Shown here in pieces: positions 8,389-17,088 of a DNA stretch of 64,000 bases. Source of the DNA: JAGVDM01 sp964642315. GTDB lineage: Bacteria; Patescibacteriota; Gracilibacteria; Peribacterales; Peribacteraceae. Numbering within the stretch: the first letter of the stretch is position 1; each line of letters starts with the position of its first letter. Location: assembly GCA_964642315.1 (NCBI GenBank), contig CAZXOG010000004.1, forward strand, positions 1-64,000, written 5' to 3'. Below the pieces are notes generated by a model. It was not told where the DNA came from and searched no databases. It worked only from the letters and a program-made list of their open reading frames with translations. Position numbers and translations under genes: made by a program.

Positions 8389-8793
8389 GTGCCCATGCAA
8401 CTGCTCACATTCCTCGCGTTCCTTGCATCGCAGCTCCTCATCACGTGGTACGGCCACTATATGAGTGGCATACCGACAAAAGGACAATTCCTCGGCATTG
8501 CCTACGCATCGCCGCTCGTGAGCCTGTTCATCACGCAGATCAAGTACCTCTGGGTTCCGGTGCTCATCAACATGCTCTACGGCATCGGATTCCAGTGGGG
8601 CAATACGGGATTTGGGAGTTTTCTTGTCGTCATTACTCTGTGGATCGCTGCAGCGCCAATCGCAGCAGTGCTCTTCAACGCTGTGATCGTACGCGAACCG
8701 ATCGACTGGCCAACGGCTGTTGGATTGTTGATTGTGACTGTGGGAGCAATGATCGTCGCACTGCACGAAAAAATCTCCGCTCTCATGCAATGA
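8389..8793 (+). CDS. Small integral membrane protein with four helices (134 aa)
   Basis: About four hydrophobic helices fill the protein (LLTFLAFLASQLLITWYG; PLVSLFITQIKYLWVPVLINML; FLVVITLWIAAAPIAAVLF; AVGLLIVTVGAMIVALHEK). This resembles the four-helix architecture of small multidrug-resistance or half-EamA transporters, especially the last helix, but no diagnostic motif confirms it. The start could be GTG 8389 or ATG 8395; the longest frame (8350) lies upstream of the -10. The stop overlaps the ATG of the next gene (ATGA), so the two form an operon. Confidence 0.6.
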   Translation: MPMQLLTFLAFLASQLLITWYGHYMSGIPTKGQFLGIAYASPLVSLFITQIKYLWVPVLINMLYGIGFQWGNTGFGSFLVVITLWIAAAPIAAVLFNAVIVREPIDWPTAVGLLIVTVGAMIVALHEKISALMQ

Positions 8794-9200
8794 ATCTGTC
8801 GAACCGGCTGCGATCCATGGGGGAACGCGTAACCCACTGGAAATGCACCAAGGGGCAGGTATTGGAGGCAAGCATGATCACTGCGCGCGGCATCCATGCA
8901 AAAATCGCGCAACTCTGCAATGCGGATGCCATGACAGTGCAGGAAGCCCAGTACCTCTGCATGCGCCTTAAAGAACTACGGGAGCTTACGCGACAGCTCC
9001 TGAGGTGGAAGGAATTCGATCATATCCGGCAACTCGTGCGAATCCGCCGGAAACTGTGGCAACAGCTGGATGCCGCAGCAATGGAACGGGATATCGACAT
9101 CCTGTCGCTCGATGCGGATGCGGCGGAAGATATCCGGCGTCTGCACGAAGAACCGGCGGACCCGGAGGGGCCCACCGGAGAGGAATTGCCCAGAGAGTGA
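8790..9200 (+). CDS. Hypothetical helical protein (136 aa), coupled to upstream membrane gene
   Basis: Unrecognised. A charged helical protein (RLKELRELTRQLLRWKEFDH, then IRRKLWQQLDAAAMERD) with an acidic Pro-rich tail and no membrane segment. The start ATG 8790 is set by the 4-nt ATGA overlap with the preceding membrane gene, implying translational coupling. Its stop TGA mirrors the stop of the convergent SIMPL gene around base 9201 (AGTGAATCACT). Confidence 0.6.
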   Translation: MNLSNRLRSMGERVTHWKCTKGQVLEASMITARGIHAKIAQLCNADAMTVQEAQYLCMRLKELRELTRQLLRWKEFDHIRQLVRIRRKLWQQLDAAAMERDIDILSLDADAAEDIRRLHEEPADPEGPTGEELPRE

Positions 9201-9201
9201 A

Positions 9202-9930
9202 TCACTTCACTTCGTACATCAGGGAAACCGTCACGACGACTTCCTGCTCACCAGCGGGAACCGGTGCGGGCATCGCCGCATCCACGCCATCCGCACGGAG
9301 CATCGCCTTCTCGGCGAACACGATTGGCGGAACACCCCCGCCGCCCTCGGAATATCCCTTCATCTTCACGATACGCTTCTTGAGTTGCCGCGCGAGCACC
9401 TGCGCTTTTGCCTCTGCATCGGTAATCGCCTTCTCACGGGCCTGCGCCTGCAGCATCTCCGGATCGTCGATGGTAAAACTCACGCCACCCGCCTGATTCG
9501 CACCGGCACTGGTGGCCGCGGCGAGAATCGCGCCGATATTGGAGAGATCGCGTACTTTCACCTGCAAGCTCTGATTCGCCTCGAATCCCTGGTCAATACG
9601 CACGCCTTCCTTCCAGTCGTAAGACGGGTAGAGCGAAAGATTCTGTGTGGTGATGTCTTTCTCTTCAATACCCGCCGCCTTCACGGCGGCAACAACGGCA
9701 TTCATTTTATCGGAAAGCTGCGCCATTGCCTTCTCAGCGGTACCGAGCCGGTCTGTCTGCACGCCGAAACTCACCTCGGCAATATCGGGAACCGCGGTGA
9801 CCTCGCCACGGCCCTCGACCGAGATGAGCACAGGGCTGAAATCCTGGCGTTCGACATACTTGCCGAACACGAACATGCCTCCGCCAAGGAGGGTAACAAG
9901 CACAGAAACCACGATTGATTTCATTTCCAT
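9202..9930 (-). CDS. SIMPL (DUF541) domain protein, membrane anchored
   Basis: The 242-aa protein has an N-terminal membrane anchor (SIVVSVLVTLLGGGMFVFGK) and then the SIMPL domain. Family landmarks are the VEGRGEVTAVPDIAEVSFGV opening, the GIEEKDITTQNLSLYPSY block and the C-terminal run ending VVTVSLMYEVK. SIMPL proteins are typically periplasmic or surface oligomers with poorly defined roles. The longest frame adds 25 codons; the ATG at 9930 gives a standard signal anchor. TATACG lies 14 nt upstream, so a leader of about 7 nt is possible. No Shine-Dalgarno site is visible. Confidence 0.85.
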   Translation of the reverse strand: MEMKSIVVSVLVTLLGGGMFVFGKYVERQDFSPVLISVEGRGEVTAVPDIAEVSFGVQTDRLGTAEKAMAQLSDKMNAVVAAVKAAGIEEKDITTQNLSLYPSYDWKEGVRIDQGFEANQSLQVKVRDLSNIGAILAAATSAGANQAGGVSFTIDDPEMLQAQAREKAITDAEAKAQVLARQLKKRIVKMKGYSEGGGGVPPIVFAEKAMLRADGVDAAMPAPVPAGEQEVVVTVSLMYEVK

Positions 9931-10035
9931 AGAGAAGTGGGGAACGTATACCCATAGTCTACGAATGCACATACAAAACGTAACGTGACGGTTGGTGTGA
10001 TGCATTCTTGGATACGTTTCCGCAAACGCACCGTC

Positions 10036-10800
10036 CTACTCCTCCGTCGCGCCGTATCGCTGGTATCCCTCCCGTTCAAGACGTTCTGCAAGTACCGACC
10101 CGCCGCTCTCCACAATGCGTCCGCGAACCATCACATGCACATGATCTGGTTTCACATAATCGAGAATGCGCACGTAATGCGTCACGAGGAGCGCGGAAAA
10201 ATCCGGGGAGCGCATGCTGTTCACGCCATCCGCCACAACTTTGAGCGCATCGATATCGAGACCGCTGTCCGTTTCGTCAAGAAGGGCAAGAAGTGGTTGG
10301 AGCACGGCAAGCTGCAGCACCTCCGCTTTTTTCTTCTCGCCGCCGCTGAATCCATGGTTCAGCGCACGATCGGCGAAAGAGGAATCCATGCTGAGCTTTT
10401 GCATGCGTTCCGCAAGCATGCGTTGGAATTTGATCGGCGATGGCTCCTTGCGCTCAGGCGCCCGCGCAGCCATCTGCGCGTTGTACGCCGCATGGAGGAA
10501 GCTGCGCAGACTCACGCCGGCGATTTCCCGCGGGTACTGGAACGCGAGGAAGAGCCCCTGTTGAGCTCGCTCATGCGGCGCAAGAGAAAGCAGATCCTTG
10601 CCTTGGAACCGCACCTTTCCTCCGGTCACGGAGTATTGCGGATGCCCCATGAGCGCATGCACGAGCGTGGACTTGCCTGAACCGTTCGGCCCCATGAGCG
10701 CGTGCACCTCCCCGGAGGCGATTGCAAGATCTATTCCGCGGACAACTTCCTTACCGTCCACCGCAACGCGCAGCCCTTCGATGGAAAGAAGAGTCTCCAC
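10036..10800 (-). CDS. sufC: Fe-S assembly ATPase SufC
   Basis: ABC-type ATPase of the SUF complex (254 aa) that drives cluster assembly on SufB/SufD. Walker A GPNGSGKST, the SufC-type LAFQYPREIAGVS segment, the signature GFSGGEKKKAEVLQ, Walker B LALLDETDSGLDIDAL and the switch His in LVTHY are all present. The longest frame extends to 10914, but CATACT ends exactly 6 nt before GTG 10800. That start gives ETLLSIEGLRVAVDGKEV after the initiator, matching the normal SufC N-terminus. Divergent from a ferredoxin gene. Confidence 0.96.
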   Translation of the reverse strand: METLLSIEGLRVAVDGKEVVRGIDLAIASGEVHALMGPNGSGKSTLVHALMGHPQYSVTGGKVRFQGKDLLSLAPHERAQQGLFLAFQYPREIAGVSLRSFLHAAYNAQMAARAPERKEPSPIKFQRMLAERMQKLSMDSSFADRALNHGFSGGEKKKAEVLQLAVLQPLLALLDETDSGLDIDALKVVADGVNSMRSPDFSALLVTHYVRILDYVKPDHVHVMVRGRIVESGGSVLAERLEREGYQRYGATEE

Positions 10801-10806
10801 GAGAGA

Positions 10807-10812
10807 AGTATG
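10807..10812 (-). promoter_or_regulatory. -10 box CATACT, 6 nt before sufC GTG 10800
   Basis: Minus strand; the spacing predicts a leaderless mRNA with a GTG start. Confidence 0.7.
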
Positions 10813-10892
10813 AATCACCCTGCGGGAAATGCGAACAGAAGTAGCGGGAGAAAGTGAGGCAAATCCCCTTTCAATCTCTCCGGAGCATCGTT

Positions 10893-10898
10893 CATAAT
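10893..10898 (+). promoter_or_regulatory. -10 box CATAAT, 9 nt before ferredoxin ATG 10908
   Basis: Implies a leader of only about 2 nt. Divergent from the sufC promoter 80 nt away. Confidence 0.6.
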
Positions 10899-10907
10899 CC
10901 AGACCCG

Positions 10908-11195
10908 ATGCCAAACGTCACATTCCGCTTCGGCGACCAGACGAAAACCGTAGAGGGGAAAGATGGGGAAACACTGCTCCAGATCGGTCTGGACAGCGGC
11001 ATACCGATTGAGCATGCATGCGGCGGCAATGGCTTCTGCACGACGTGCCTCTGCCGGGTGAAGGAGGGAAAGGAACATCTGTCACCTCGCACGGAACGCG
11101 AGGAGAACATGGGGATTACCGACGAGGAAGAGCGCCTCAGCTGTCAGGCGAAGCTCTCGGGCGGGAACGTAACTGTGGAGATTGTGGATTTCTAG
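10908..11195 (+). CDS. 2Fe-2S ferredoxin (adrenodoxin/plant-like)
   Basis: Electron carrier of 95 aa. The cluster ligands are visible as HACGGNGFCTTCLC (C-x5-C-x2-C) and a fourth Cys in RLSCQAKL, inside the usual beta-grasp context (FRFGDQTKTVEGKDGETLL). The longest frame begins at 10854, but that lies before the CATAAT box; ATG 10908 gives a normal ferredoxin N-terminus. The position next to sufC suggests it supplies electrons to, or is a client of, Fe-S assembly (inference). Its TAG stop overlaps the TAG stop of the convergent TPR gene in one CTAG. Confidence 0.93.
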   Translation: MPNVTFRFGDQTKTVEGKDGETLLQIGLDSGIPIEHACGGNGFCTTCLCRVKEGKEHLSPRTEREENMGITDEEERLSCQAKLSGGNVTVEIVDF

Positions 11196-11956
11196 ACGCT
11201 CGCCAGTGCCTGGAGTTTGGACTTCACCTCTTCATCGTACGGCTGGAGCCTGTTGATGCGGCGGTACGTTTCCTCCGCGCTTTCCGTCTGACCAAGCCGC
11301 ATGTAGCAGTCGGCAAGCAGGCGCAGGAGATCTGCATCGCGGGCAAGACGAGCACTGGCTTTCTCCAGAAGCACCGCACCCTCCTGCAGACGGCCTGCGG
11401 CAACACACGCGCGACCAAGAGCAGAGGAACGGTCGGGATTCGTCGGATCCCTGCTGAGTGCTTCTCCGTACGCCCGACATGCCTCCTCGTACTGTTCGAG
11501 ACGGTAGTACGCGAGGCCAAGATTGCTCCAGTACGATACATCGTCATGGTTCCCAAGGAGCTCACGGTACAAGGCCACAGCCTTGGGCTCACGACCGGTC
11601 ACAAGGTAGAGCTTCGCGAGCTCCGCCTGCACTTCGTAAGCATCCGGATCGACCGTGAGGGCCTGGATGAAAAGCCGTTCTACTTCGTCAATCCTGCCCT
11701 GCACCTGCGCGCGCTCCGCGGAGCGCATGAGGACACGGACTTCCTGGATCTGCCGCGCCGTTGTACGGGAGGTACAACGCGGCCTGCAGAGCGGCGTCTC
11801 TTCGGCTGTCTGAAAACCGCGTTCGGCTGCGTGTGCGGCGCGGGAACGTATGCCGCGGACAAACTTGCGGACACTGCGGTACCGCAGCACAAGACGCACC
11901 CCGAGGAGTACGCACAACCCAATAAGAGACCCAAGGAGGACCAACAGGTAAACCAT
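11192..11956 (-). CDS. Membrane-anchored TPR repeat protein
   Basis: A 254-aa protein with an N-terminal membrane helix (VYLLVLLGSLIGLCVLLGVRL) and several TPR-type helix pairs from about residue 75 to 250 (AERAQVQGRIDEVERLF; NLGLAYYRLEQYEEACRAYG; LLADCYMRLGQTESAEETY). TPR arrays mediate protein-protein contacts; the partner is unknown. TAGGTT lies 12 nt before the ATG, consistent with a short leader. The gene converges with the ferredoxin, sharing a 4-nt CTAG overlap. Confidence 0.8.
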   Translation of the reverse strand: MVYLLVLLGSLIGLCVLLGVRLVLRYRSVRKFVRGIRSRAAHAAERGFQTAEETPLCRPRCTSRTTARQIQEVRVLMRSAERAQVQGRIDEVERLFIQALTVDPDAYEVQAELAKLYLVTGREPKAVALYRELLGNHDDVSYWSNLGLAYYRLEQYEEACRAYGEALSRDPTNPDRSSALGRACVAAGRLQEGAVLLEKASARLARDADLLRLLADCYMRLGQTESAEETYRRINRLQPYDEEVKSKLQALASV

Positions 11957-12055
11957 GGTTGACGAGGAAACCTAGCATCACCCCGCGGAACGGGGCAAGG
12001 AAAAGCTTGTAAATCCGCCAAATGCCCGAGAATTCTGCAGTGGATCGAAAAATGA

Positions 12056-13027
12056 TTATTCGGCTCCTTCTAGCGCCAGAGCGAACCGCTGGACAAGGAG
12101 TTTGCGGTGCGCGTTGGTTTGGAGCCCCTGCGCGAGCGTGTGGAACGCATCCACGGAAGAAGGTGATGGCGAATGCTCGCGCAGCGCAAGCGCAAGGTGG
12201 AGGAGGAACTGTTCGGCCTCCGCACCCCTCTTCTCCAAAAGAGAGAGCGTCCGCAGGCGGTCTTCGACTGTCTCGCGCTCCCAGAAAGCCCGGGCGCGGG
12301 AAGCAATTTGGCGGTGCGCCCGCAGAGCATCAGGATCATCCCGCAGCATGCACGCGACCCCGGGCGCCCCCTGCGCAATGCGCAGGATGAACTGCTGATC
12401 ATCTTCCGGAACACCGTCGAGGAGCCGCAAGAGCTGCGCATGGGGCAGACGGCGGAAACGCAGGACTCGGGCGCGGGAAATAACGGTTGGGAGGAGCGAA
12501 GAGAGCGCCTGTGTCGTGAGAATGAACACCAAACCCGAAGGAGGTTCCTCAAGGATCTTCAGGAACGCATTGGCGGCGGCAGCCTGCATGCGTTCCACCG
12601 AGCGAATAATGCAGCAGCGATGTTTCCCCGTTGCGGTTTCGTAAAGACGCTCCTGCAGGGCACGTATATCGTCGATGCTGATCGTATCGGTTTTCGCTGC
12701 CGGCTTTTTCGCGCGGTGAACCTGCGGTGCATTCGACGTGCAGGCAATGACATTCCAGTCGTCGCAGACATCCTCGATCCATAGCTGATCCAGAACGAGA
12801 AGATCGGGATGTGTGAGTTTCTCGATCTGGCGAAAACAGGCGGCATGCTGTTCTTCTGGCAGACCGGAGCAGAGGAGCTGGGATGCAAACCAGTGCGCCA
12901 CAGTCATCTTTCCGACGTGCGCAGGCCCGGAAAAAAGGTACGCGTGTGTCACGTTGCCAGCCTCGATGTCGAGCGTGAGCTCGCTGAGAATAGTACTATG
13001 GCCGATGACCGGCTGCAGCTTGGGCAC
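12056..13027 (-). CDS. holB: DNA polymerase III delta' subunit
   Basis: Clamp-loader AAA+ subunit of 323 aa. N-terminal GHSTILSELTLDIEAGNVTHAYLF leads to a degenerate P-loop (GPAHVGKMT). The family hallmark NAFLKILEEPP and the sensor region ISRARVLRF follow; the usual SRC reads SRA. The delta' zinc-ligand Cys cluster is not evident. The start is GTG 13027, 9 nt after an extended -10 (TGG-TATACT) that sits just beyond the secA stop. It acts with DnaE and DnaN, both encoded elsewhere in this window. Confidence 0.87.
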   Translation of the reverse strand: MPKLQPVIGHSTILSELTLDIEAGNVTHAYLFSGPAHVGKMTVAHWFASQLLCSGLPEEQHAACFRQIEKLTHPDLLVLDQLWIEDVCDDWNVIACTSNAPQVHRAKKPAAKTDTISIDDIRALQERLYETATGKHRCCIIRSVERMQAAAANAFLKILEEPPSGLVFILTTQALSSLLPTVISRARVLRFRRLPHAQLLRLLDGVPEDDQQFILRIAQGAPGVACMLRDDPDALRAHRQIASRARAFWERETVEDRLRTLSLLEKRGAEAEQFLLHLALALREHSPSPSSVDAFHTLAQGLQTNAHRKLLVQRFALALEGAE

Positions 13028-13036
13028 GAGGGGGAG

Positions 13037-13042
13037 AGTATA
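13037..13042 (-). promoter_or_regulatory. Extended -10 TATACT, 9 nt before holB GTG 13027
   Basis: Minus strand, preceded by TGG. It lies in the 18-nt gap after secA. Confidence 0.65.
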
Positions 13043-13045
13043 CCA

Positions 13046-15757
13046 TCACCGCCCGTGGCACTTCTTGTACTTCTTGCCCGAACCGCACGGGCATAGATCG
13101 TTCCGGCCAACCCGCTCCACCTGTACCGGTTTCTGCTTGTGCGGCACGCGCGTTTGCGGAGTACCTGCCTGGATGACAACTGGATTCTGCGCGTGTGCTG
13201 CCTCTCTTCCGACACCAATATCGCCGGCCTCTGCCTGAATTTCGTCTTCATTGGTCTGCAGATTCCCCATGGCCTCTTCGCTCTGGGCGAGGAAAGTCGG
13301 CATGGCGAACTGCCGGAAATCTACCTGGAGAAGCGTGCGAACGATTGTGGATTCAATTGTTACAAGAAGCTGCTGAAACCGCCGGAACCCCTGATCCTTG
13401 TACTCGATGAGCGGGTCGCGCTGGGCATACCCGGAGAACGCCACCTGCTCGCGGAGGTGCGACATGTCATCGATGTGATCCATCCAATGCGTATCGATCG
13501 CGCGGAGCGTCACGACGCGTTCGGCCTGCGCCACGGTCGCGGCATCCTCCCGCGAACACTTCTGCTCGTAGAACGACGTGATCAGATTGCAGAGGAACTG
13601 CTCGAGCTTTTCTCGCTCACGGAACTCCGTGAGTTTTTCGCGGTGCACGATGGACCGCAGCGCGGGATGGAGCGAGGCAACGGTCTCTTCGATTTCCCGG
13701 AGATTCCACTCTTCCGGATCATCGGATGATGCGTGCACGTTGAGGAGCGAACGGATTTCTTTCTCCATAGAAACGACCGCATCGCGATGGAGCGGGCCCA
13801 GACCGTTGTCCTCCTCAACCTTCCCTTCCTCCGCCGCGAGAATTCTCTCGAGGATCTTCTGGCGGCGAGTGTAGATGATCTCGCGGTGCTTATTCATGAC
13901 ATCGTCGTACTGCAGCACATGCCGGCGTACGTCGAAGTTCCGGCCCTCCACGCGCTTCTGCGCGCTCTCGATGCTCCGGGAGACGAGAGGATTTTCCAGC
14001 GGCTGATCGTCTGGAACATGCAGGCGCTCCATCATCGTTTTCAGGCGATCGCCGCCGAAAAGACGCATGAGATCGTCCTCCATGGAAACGAAGAACTGGC
14101 TTTCGCCCGGATCACCCTGGCGCCCGCTGCGCCCGCGGAGCTGGTTGTCGATCCGGCGCGCCTCATGGCGCTCCGTGCCGAGGATGGCAAGACCGCCGAG
14201 CGCCGCCACATCGGAACCGAGTTTGATGTCCGTACCGCGGCCGGCCATGTTCGTCGCAATGGTTACCGTACCTCTCTGCCCTGCCTGCGCGACGATTTCT
14301 GCTTCCTTCTGGTGATGCTTGGCGTTGAGCACCTGGTGGGGAATCTGCATCTCCGTGAGGAGCGCGCTCATTGCTTCGGATTTTTCGATGGATGTCGTGC
14401 CGATGAGCACTGGCTGGCCTTTCTTATATTTCTCGCCCGCAATCTTCGCCGCGGCGCGGAACTTCGCCTCGACGGTGCGGTACACCGCATCCGGCCTGTC
14501 CGTGCGCACGACGGGCCGGTGCGTCGGGATCACGAACGTGCGCATGCGGTAGATCGATTCGAACTCCTCCTCTTCGGTTTTCGCCGTACCGGTCATGCCT
14601 GCAAGCTTCTTGTAGAGACGGAAGAGATTCTGGAACGTAATCGTTGCGAGGGTTTTGCTCTCGCGCTGCACCGGCACGCCTTCCTTGGCTTCAATGGCCT
14701 GATGCAGGCCGTGACTGTAGCGCCTTCCCGGCATCAGACGACCGGTGAATTCGTCCACAATGATCACCTCGCCATCGCGAACGACGTAGTCCACATCACG
14801 CTGGTAAATCGCGTGGGCCCGCAGGGCCTGCTCAATGTGGTGCACTTCCTGAAACCCGCGGTCGGTGTAGATATTCTCCACGCCAAGGAGCTGCTCCAGC
14901 TTATGAATACCTTCATCCGTGAGCGTCGCAACACGCTGTTTCTCATCACGATTGAAATGCACGTTCTCCTGCAGCCCGCGGACGAGCTGCGAGTACTGCA
15001 GGTATTTCTGCGTCGATTCCTCAGCTGGCTGGCTGATGATGAGCGGCGTGCGCGCCTCGTCGATCAAGATGCTGTCGACCTCATCCACGATCGCGTAATG
15101 GAGTCCGCGTTGCACCTGGCGCTTGATCGAGGTCGCCATGTTATCGCGCAGGTAATCGAACCCGAACTCGTTGTTGGTGCCGTACGTGATGTCGCAGGCG
15201 TACGCCGCCTTGCGTTGTTCGTAATCGAGCTCATGGAGAATAGTCCCTACCGAGAGGCCGAGCGCTTCGTAGAGCATGCCCATCCAGAGCGCATCGCGCC
15301 TGGCAAGATAATCGTTCACCGTGACGACATGCACCCCCTTCCCGACGAGCGCGTTGAGATACACGGGCATGGTGCAGACGAGTGTTTTTCCTTCGCCTGT
15401 TTTCATCTCGGCGATGTTTCCCCGGTGCAGGATGATGCCGCCGAGAACCTGCACATCGAACGGCACCATGTCCCACACGAATTCCTGCTTGCCAAGTGAC
15501 GCCTTCTTGCCGCGAATGAGCTCGCACGCGCGGATGACCGTGGCGAACGCATCGACGAGCATATCATCGACCGACGCCCCGTCGGCCAGACGGCGCTTGA
15601 ACTCCTCAGTGCGCTTCGGGAGATCGGCAACCGTCAGCGCCTGAAGCTCCGGACTCTGCGCGCGGGAGCGAACCTGCTGCACCGTCGGCCAGAGTTTCTT
15701 GAGTTCCTTCTCGTTCGGATCGCCGAGAAGGCGGTTGAGAACTGCGAAGAATGACAC
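13046..15757 (-). CDS. secA: Preprotein translocase ATPase SecA
   Basis: Motor ATPase of Sec export, 903 aa. Walker A region EMKTGEGKTLVCTMPVYLNA, DEVDSILIDEARTPLIIS, helicase motifs (GTDIKLG, QLRGRSGRQGDPG) and the C-terminal zinc motif CPCGSGKKYKKCHG are visible, so the protein is complete. The longest frame runs to 16048 with an atypical 97-residue extension, but TATGCT ends exactly 6 nt before GTG 15757, which gives a normal SecA N-terminus (SFFAVLNRLLGDPNEKELKK after the initiator). It presumably exports the many signal-peptide proteins of this window. Confidence 0.98.
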   Translation of the reverse strand: MSFFAVLNRLLGDPNEKELKKLWPTVQQVRSRAQSPELQALTVADLPKRTEEFKRRLADGASVDDMLVDAFATVIRACELIRGKKASLGKQEFVWDMVPFDVQVLGGIILHRGNIAEMKTGEGKTLVCTMPVYLNALVGKGVHVVTVNDYLARRDALWMGMLYEALGLSVGTILHELDYEQRKAAYACDITYGTNNEFGFDYLRDNMATSIKRQVQRGLHYAIVDEVDSILIDEARTPLIISQPAEESTQKYLQYSQLVRGLQENVHFNRDEKQRVATLTDEGIHKLEQLLGVENIYTDRGFQEVHHIEQALRAHAIYQRDVDYVVRDGEVIIVDEFTGRLMPGRRYSHGLHQAIEAKEGVPVQRESKTLATITFQNLFRLYKKLAGMTGTAKTEEEEFESIYRMRTFVIPTHRPVVRTDRPDAVYRTVEAKFRAAAKIAGEKYKKGQPVLIGTTSIEKSEAMSALLTEMQIPHQVLNAKHHQKEAEIVAQAGQRGTVTIATNMAGRGTDIKLGSDVAALGGLAILGTERHEARRIDNQLRGRSGRQGDPGESQFFVSMEDDLMRLFGGDRLKTMMERLHVPDDQPLENPLVSRSIESAQKRVEGRNFDVRRHVLQYDDVMNKHREIIYTRRQKILERILAAEEGKVEEDNGLGPLHRDAVVSMEKEIRSLLNVHASSDDPEEWNLREIEETVASLHPALRSIVHREKLTEFREREKLEQFLCNLITSFYEQKCSREDAATVAQAERVVTLRAIDTHWMDHIDDMSHLREQVAFSGYAQRDPLIEYKDQGFRRFQQLLVTIESTIVRTLLQVDFRQFAMPTFLAQSEEAMGNLQTNEDEIQAEAGDIGVGREAAHAQNPVVIQAGTPQTRVPHKQKPVQVERVGRNDLCPCGSGKKYKKCHGR

Positions 15758-15763
15758 GGCGAG

Positions 15764-15769
15764 AGCATA
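15764..15769 (-). promoter_or_regulatory. -10 box TATGCT, 6 nt before secA GTG 15757
   Basis: Minus strand. It decides the secA start against a 97-codon longer frame. Confidence 0.7.
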
Positions 15770-15822
15770 GCAGAGGGCAGTGCATTCCGAGTGTGAAAGG
15801 GGACTTTTCCGCGCCGTGGTTC

Positions 15823-16377
15823 CTACCAATGTATTTCCCCCGTTTCCGTGTCGAGCACGGCGTACGCGACACTCATGATTTCTGCGGCGTTCGGAAGCAG
15901 GCAATGGGAATTCACATCGTCGCCCTCGCAGTATCCGCCCTTCCAGTAGTGACATTTCGCCACGAGGATATCCGCCTCGGAAGCATCGGAACGCAGGCCC
16001 TCGCCAAGGTGCACAAGATTGGATCCGGGATGCCGCACTGCATTCCACACTGCAACCGCGAGCACGGGGTCATCGCCACACGTGAACCAGCGGGAATCAA
16101 TGTCGCTCACCTCCTCGGCGAAACGGACGCCGGAAGACGGATCAACCTCCTGCGGCTCGCGCCGCCAGGAGCAGGAAAGACTGGGACCGTCTTGTCGATC
16201 CTCGACGTGCGCGAGAAACACGAGGTTCTCCTCCGCAAGAGGAAATGTGCACGTGGACTCCCACAGCCGCTGCAGGTACGCGGAACGCTCGAATTGCGGG
16301 AACACCGAGCGGTAGCGCAGGACAACTGCCGCGCAGACGGCGAGCACGAGCGCGAGAAGCAACCACTGCCAGCGCAT
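15823..16377 (-). CDS. Membrane-anchored hypothetical protein (184 aa), Cys-containing
   Basis: Unrecognised. An N-terminal helix (RWQWLLLALVLAVCAAVVL) anchors a domain with several Cys (STCTFP, LSCSWRREP, WFTCGDD, KCHYWKGGYCEGDD, HCLLPNA), probably extracytoplasmic. The C-terminal YAVLDTETGEIHW resembles a short beta strand pair. The longest frame starts 12 codons earlier, but TACGCT ends 6 nt before ATG 16377. Its -10 lies in the 14-nt gap behind tsaB. Confidence 0.65.
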   Translation of the reverse strand: MRWQWLLLALVLAVCAAVVLRYRSVFPQFERSAYLQRLWESTCTFPLAEENLVFLAHVEDRQDGPSLSCSWRREPQEVDPSSGVRFAEEVSDIDSRWFTCGDDPVLAVAVWNAVRHPGSNLVHLGEGLRSDASEADILVAKCHYWKGGYCEGDDVNSHCLLPNAAEIMSVAYAVLDTETGEIHW

Positions 16378-16383
16378 GGGCAC

Positions 16384-16389
16384 AGCGTA
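16384..16389 (-). promoter_or_regulatory. -10 box TACGCT, 6 nt before ATG 16377
   Basis: Minus strand, placed between the tsaB stop (16392) and the start it serves. Confidence 0.6.
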
Positions 16390-16391
16390 CG

Positions 16392-16997
16392 TCAGAATCC
16401 CCGGCCGTACCACGGGAGTATCGGCGGCGCGCCGAATTCCGCGGAGGAAAGGAGGCCTGGGAGAACGGCAGAAACATCGGCAAGGGATGAGGGATGGAAA
16501 CCAGCCGGAAGGACAGCCTGATGATCCGCAATGAGTTCACCGCACCACAGCGCATCGCCCGGCACACTGCGGAGGAAATCCGGAAGTATGATGTGCGCCG
16601 GCTGCGGCCAAAGCTCCGAAAACCTGCCGAAGCCGCGGACAAATAGCTCATCACGCTTTGTGGAATGGAGCCAGAGCAGGTCGCCCGATGGCGCCCTCGC
16701 CTGGTACATGTCACTGAGGTGCACGCCGGCAACGGGAATCTGAAGCTGGTCTGCGAGAACATTGGCGCATGCAACGGCAATGCGCAGCGTCGTGAAACCG
16801 CCGGGACCGGTAACGCACGCAACGTGCGTAAGATTGCCGTAATCCCAGCCGGCCTGCCGCAGCAGCGAGCCAAAAGATTCTGCAAGCTGATCATCGCGAA
16901 GGAGCGGTGTGCACGCGATGGATCCGCGCACAACATGCCCTTCGGTACAGGCAAGGAATCCGTCGTGGCTCGCGGTGTTGAGGAAGAGGCATCGCAC
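16392..16997 (-). CDS. tsaB: tRNA threonylcarbamoyladenosine biosynthesis protein TsaB
   Basis: TsaB (201 aa) belongs to the TsaBDE complex that makes t6A37 on ANN-decoding tRNAs. The N-terminal RCLFLNTASHDGFLACTEG replaces the usual LAIDTS start. The diagnostic block VACVTGPGGFTTLRIAVACA (family GPGSFTGLRIG) follows at about residues 64-83. The C-terminal half is divergent, as usual. The frame is open to 17927, but CATACT ends 7 nt before GTG 16997. TsaC is encoded at 39405 in the same window; TsaD and TsaE are not here. Confidence 0.85.
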   Translation of the reverse strand: MRCLFLNTASHDGFLACTEGHVVRGSIACTPLLRDDQLAESFGSLLRQAGWDYGNLTHVACVTGPGGFTTLRIAVACANVLADQLQIPVAGVHLSDMYQARAPSGDLLWLHSTKRDELFVRGFGRFSELWPQPAHIILPDFLRSVPGDALWCGELIADHQAVLPAGFHPSSLADVSAVLPGLLSSAEFGAPPILPWYGRGF

Positions 16998-17004
16998 GAA
17001 AGAG

Positions 17005-17010
17005 AGTATG
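17005..17010 (-). promoter_or_regulatory. -10 box CATACT, 7 nt before tsaB GTG 16997
   Basis: Minus strand; it decides the start against a 310-codon longer frame. Confidence 0.65.
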
Positions 17011-17088
17011 AAGGACGTGCGCCGAATCTCGAAGAAAAGATACGGCAGAATCGCCCACCGTTTTCTTACCACGCTCTCCCTGCAGCGG

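Noticed and set aside
13733..15499. Open frame of 588 codons on the plus strand
   Set aside because: Antisense shadow of secA with no family features.
15758..16048. 97-codon N-terminal extension of SecA
   Set aside because: Unlike any SecA start, and it lies upstream of the TATGCT box 6 nt before GTG 15757.
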